Shown piece by piece: positions 6,314-6,707 of a stretch of DNA of 6,707 bases. A program made the translations under genes and the position numbers. A model generated the notes under the pieces. The model saw only the letters and a program-made list of their open reading frames with translations. It had not been told where the DNA came from and did no database searches. The stretch's first letter is position 1. Each line of letters begins with the position of its first letter. This stretch comes from an uncultured Eubacteriales bacterium (lineage in GTDB: Bacteria > Bacillota > Clostridia > Oscillospirales > Butyricicoccaceae): NCBI GenBank assembly GCA_934675045.1, contig CAKUPI010000104.1:1-6707 (forward strand). The letters run 5' to 3'.

Positions 6314-6344
6314 GAATGCCCGCCACGGACAGTGACGGGCATTC
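6314..6344. terminator. Bidirectional hairpin terminator between trxA and the Crp/Fnr gene
   Basis: GAATGCCCG (6314-6322) and CGGGCATTC (6336-6344) form a perfect 9-bp stem with a 13-nt loop; CA/TG can add two inner pairs after a mismatch. On the minus strand it begins one base after the Crp/Fnr stop codon and is followed by CGATTTTT. On the plus strand it is followed by the weaker TTTACGCATTTT. It probably serves both convergent genes, more strongly for the minus strand. Confidence 0.7.
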
Positions 6345-6345
6345 T

Positions 6346-6707
6346 TTACGCATTTTGCAGCCGCTGCAATTTTTCGGCGTCGACGATCTCAATTCCGCCG
6401 CGGGTGAGCGTTACCATGCCCTCGGTTTGGAAATAGCGGAGCATCCGGGTGACCACTTCGCGGGCGGTGCCCATGTGATTGCCGATTTTCTCGTGTGTGA
6501 TTTTCAGAGAAGCGGTGTTTTCCAACAGGCTTTCCTGAAGGAGAAAACCGGCCAGCCGCTTATCAAAGCTTTTCCACATGACCTGCTCGATGAGCCACAT
6601 GACCTCGGAGAAGCGGCTGCTCATCAGCTCGTTGGTGTAGTTGGCCATGGGCGCCGATTCCTCCATGAGCGCCTTGTAGGTGTGCGGAGGGATCATCCAA
6701 AACTCGG
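6346..6707 (-). CDS. Crp/Fnr-family transcriptional regulator, N-terminal sensor domain beyond window
   Basis: The frame is open to the right edge (first whole codons read EFW before the Met at 6696), so this is the C-terminal ~119 residues of a protein usually near 220-230 aa. It shows the end of the cyclic-nucleotide-binding-like domain, the long dimerisation helix (about 20-55 from Met 6696), and a Crp-type helix-turn-helix ITHEKIGNHMGTAREVVTRMLRYF (66-89) followed by the wing and a short tail. The recognition helix aligns with that of E. coli CRP (RETVGR): Arg79, Glu80 and Arg84 occupy the positions that read GTGA-type half-sites. The visible fragment has no Cys, but the N-terminus where FNR carries its iron-sulfur ligands is missing, so the effector (redox, nitrosative, nucleotide) cannot be judged. 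It converges on trxA and may control it. Confidence 0.9.
   Translation of the reverse strand, partial: EFWMIPPHTYKALMEESAPMANYTNELMSSRFSEVMWLIEQVMWKSFDKRLAGFLLQESLLENTASLKITHEKIGNHMGTAREVVTRMLRYFQTEGMVTLTRGGIEIVDAEKLQRLQNA

Noticed and set aside
1..6707. Mobile elements, CRISPR arrays, tRNA or rRNA genes
   Set aside because: No transposase or integrase frames, regularly spaced repeats, terminal inverted repeats or recognisable RNA genes were seen on either strand.

Overview
The window carries a duplicated magnesium-ATPase locus followed by a thioredoxin gene and a Crp/Fnr-type regulator. High GC, strong AAAGGAGG Shine-Dalgarno sites and the protein sequences suggest a GC-rich Firmicute, probably a gut Clostridia (Oscillospirales-like). 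That placement is inference; no rRNA or marker gene is present.

Layout, left to right. (1) 1-2232, minus: a P-type ATPase of the Mg2+-importing MgtA/MgtB class, cut off by the left edge after 744 residues. (2) 2233-2595: a 363-base non-coding stretch with the structured leader of that gene, a candidate -10 box, and a repeat cluster that forms a terminator hairpin and also looks like an OmpR-family operator (two direct repeats with an 11-bp period plus one inverted copy). (3) 2596-3090, minus: a 164-aa OmpR/PhoB-type winged-helix DNA-binding protein with no receiver domain. (4) 3106-5769, minus: a complete second MgtA-type ATPase (887 aa, GTG start), 15 nt upstream of the regulator and probably translationally coupled to it. 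(5) 5770-5992: a divergent intergenic region with extended -10 promoters for mgtA2 (minus) and trxA (plus), a GC hairpin, and a perfect palindrome centred near -41 of the trxA promoter. (6) 5993-6298, plus: thioredoxin. (7) 6314-6344: a hairpin between convergent genes. (8) 6346-6707, minus: the C-terminal part of a Crp/Fnr-family regulator, cut by the right edge.

Working model (inference). mgtA2 and the receiver-less regulator form one transcript. The regulator binds the 11-bp repeats just downstream of its own gene and activates mgtA1, whose promoter has no good -35. mgtA1 has a leader of about 250 nt that could add RNA-level control, while mgtA2 has only about 27 nt, so the two pumps would be controlled differently. 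Separately, the Crp/Fnr protein keeps the Arg/Glu/Arg recognition-helix residues of CRP, and the trxA palindrome has GTGA/TCAC half-sites at a class II activator position, so it may control the neighbouring thioredoxin gene.
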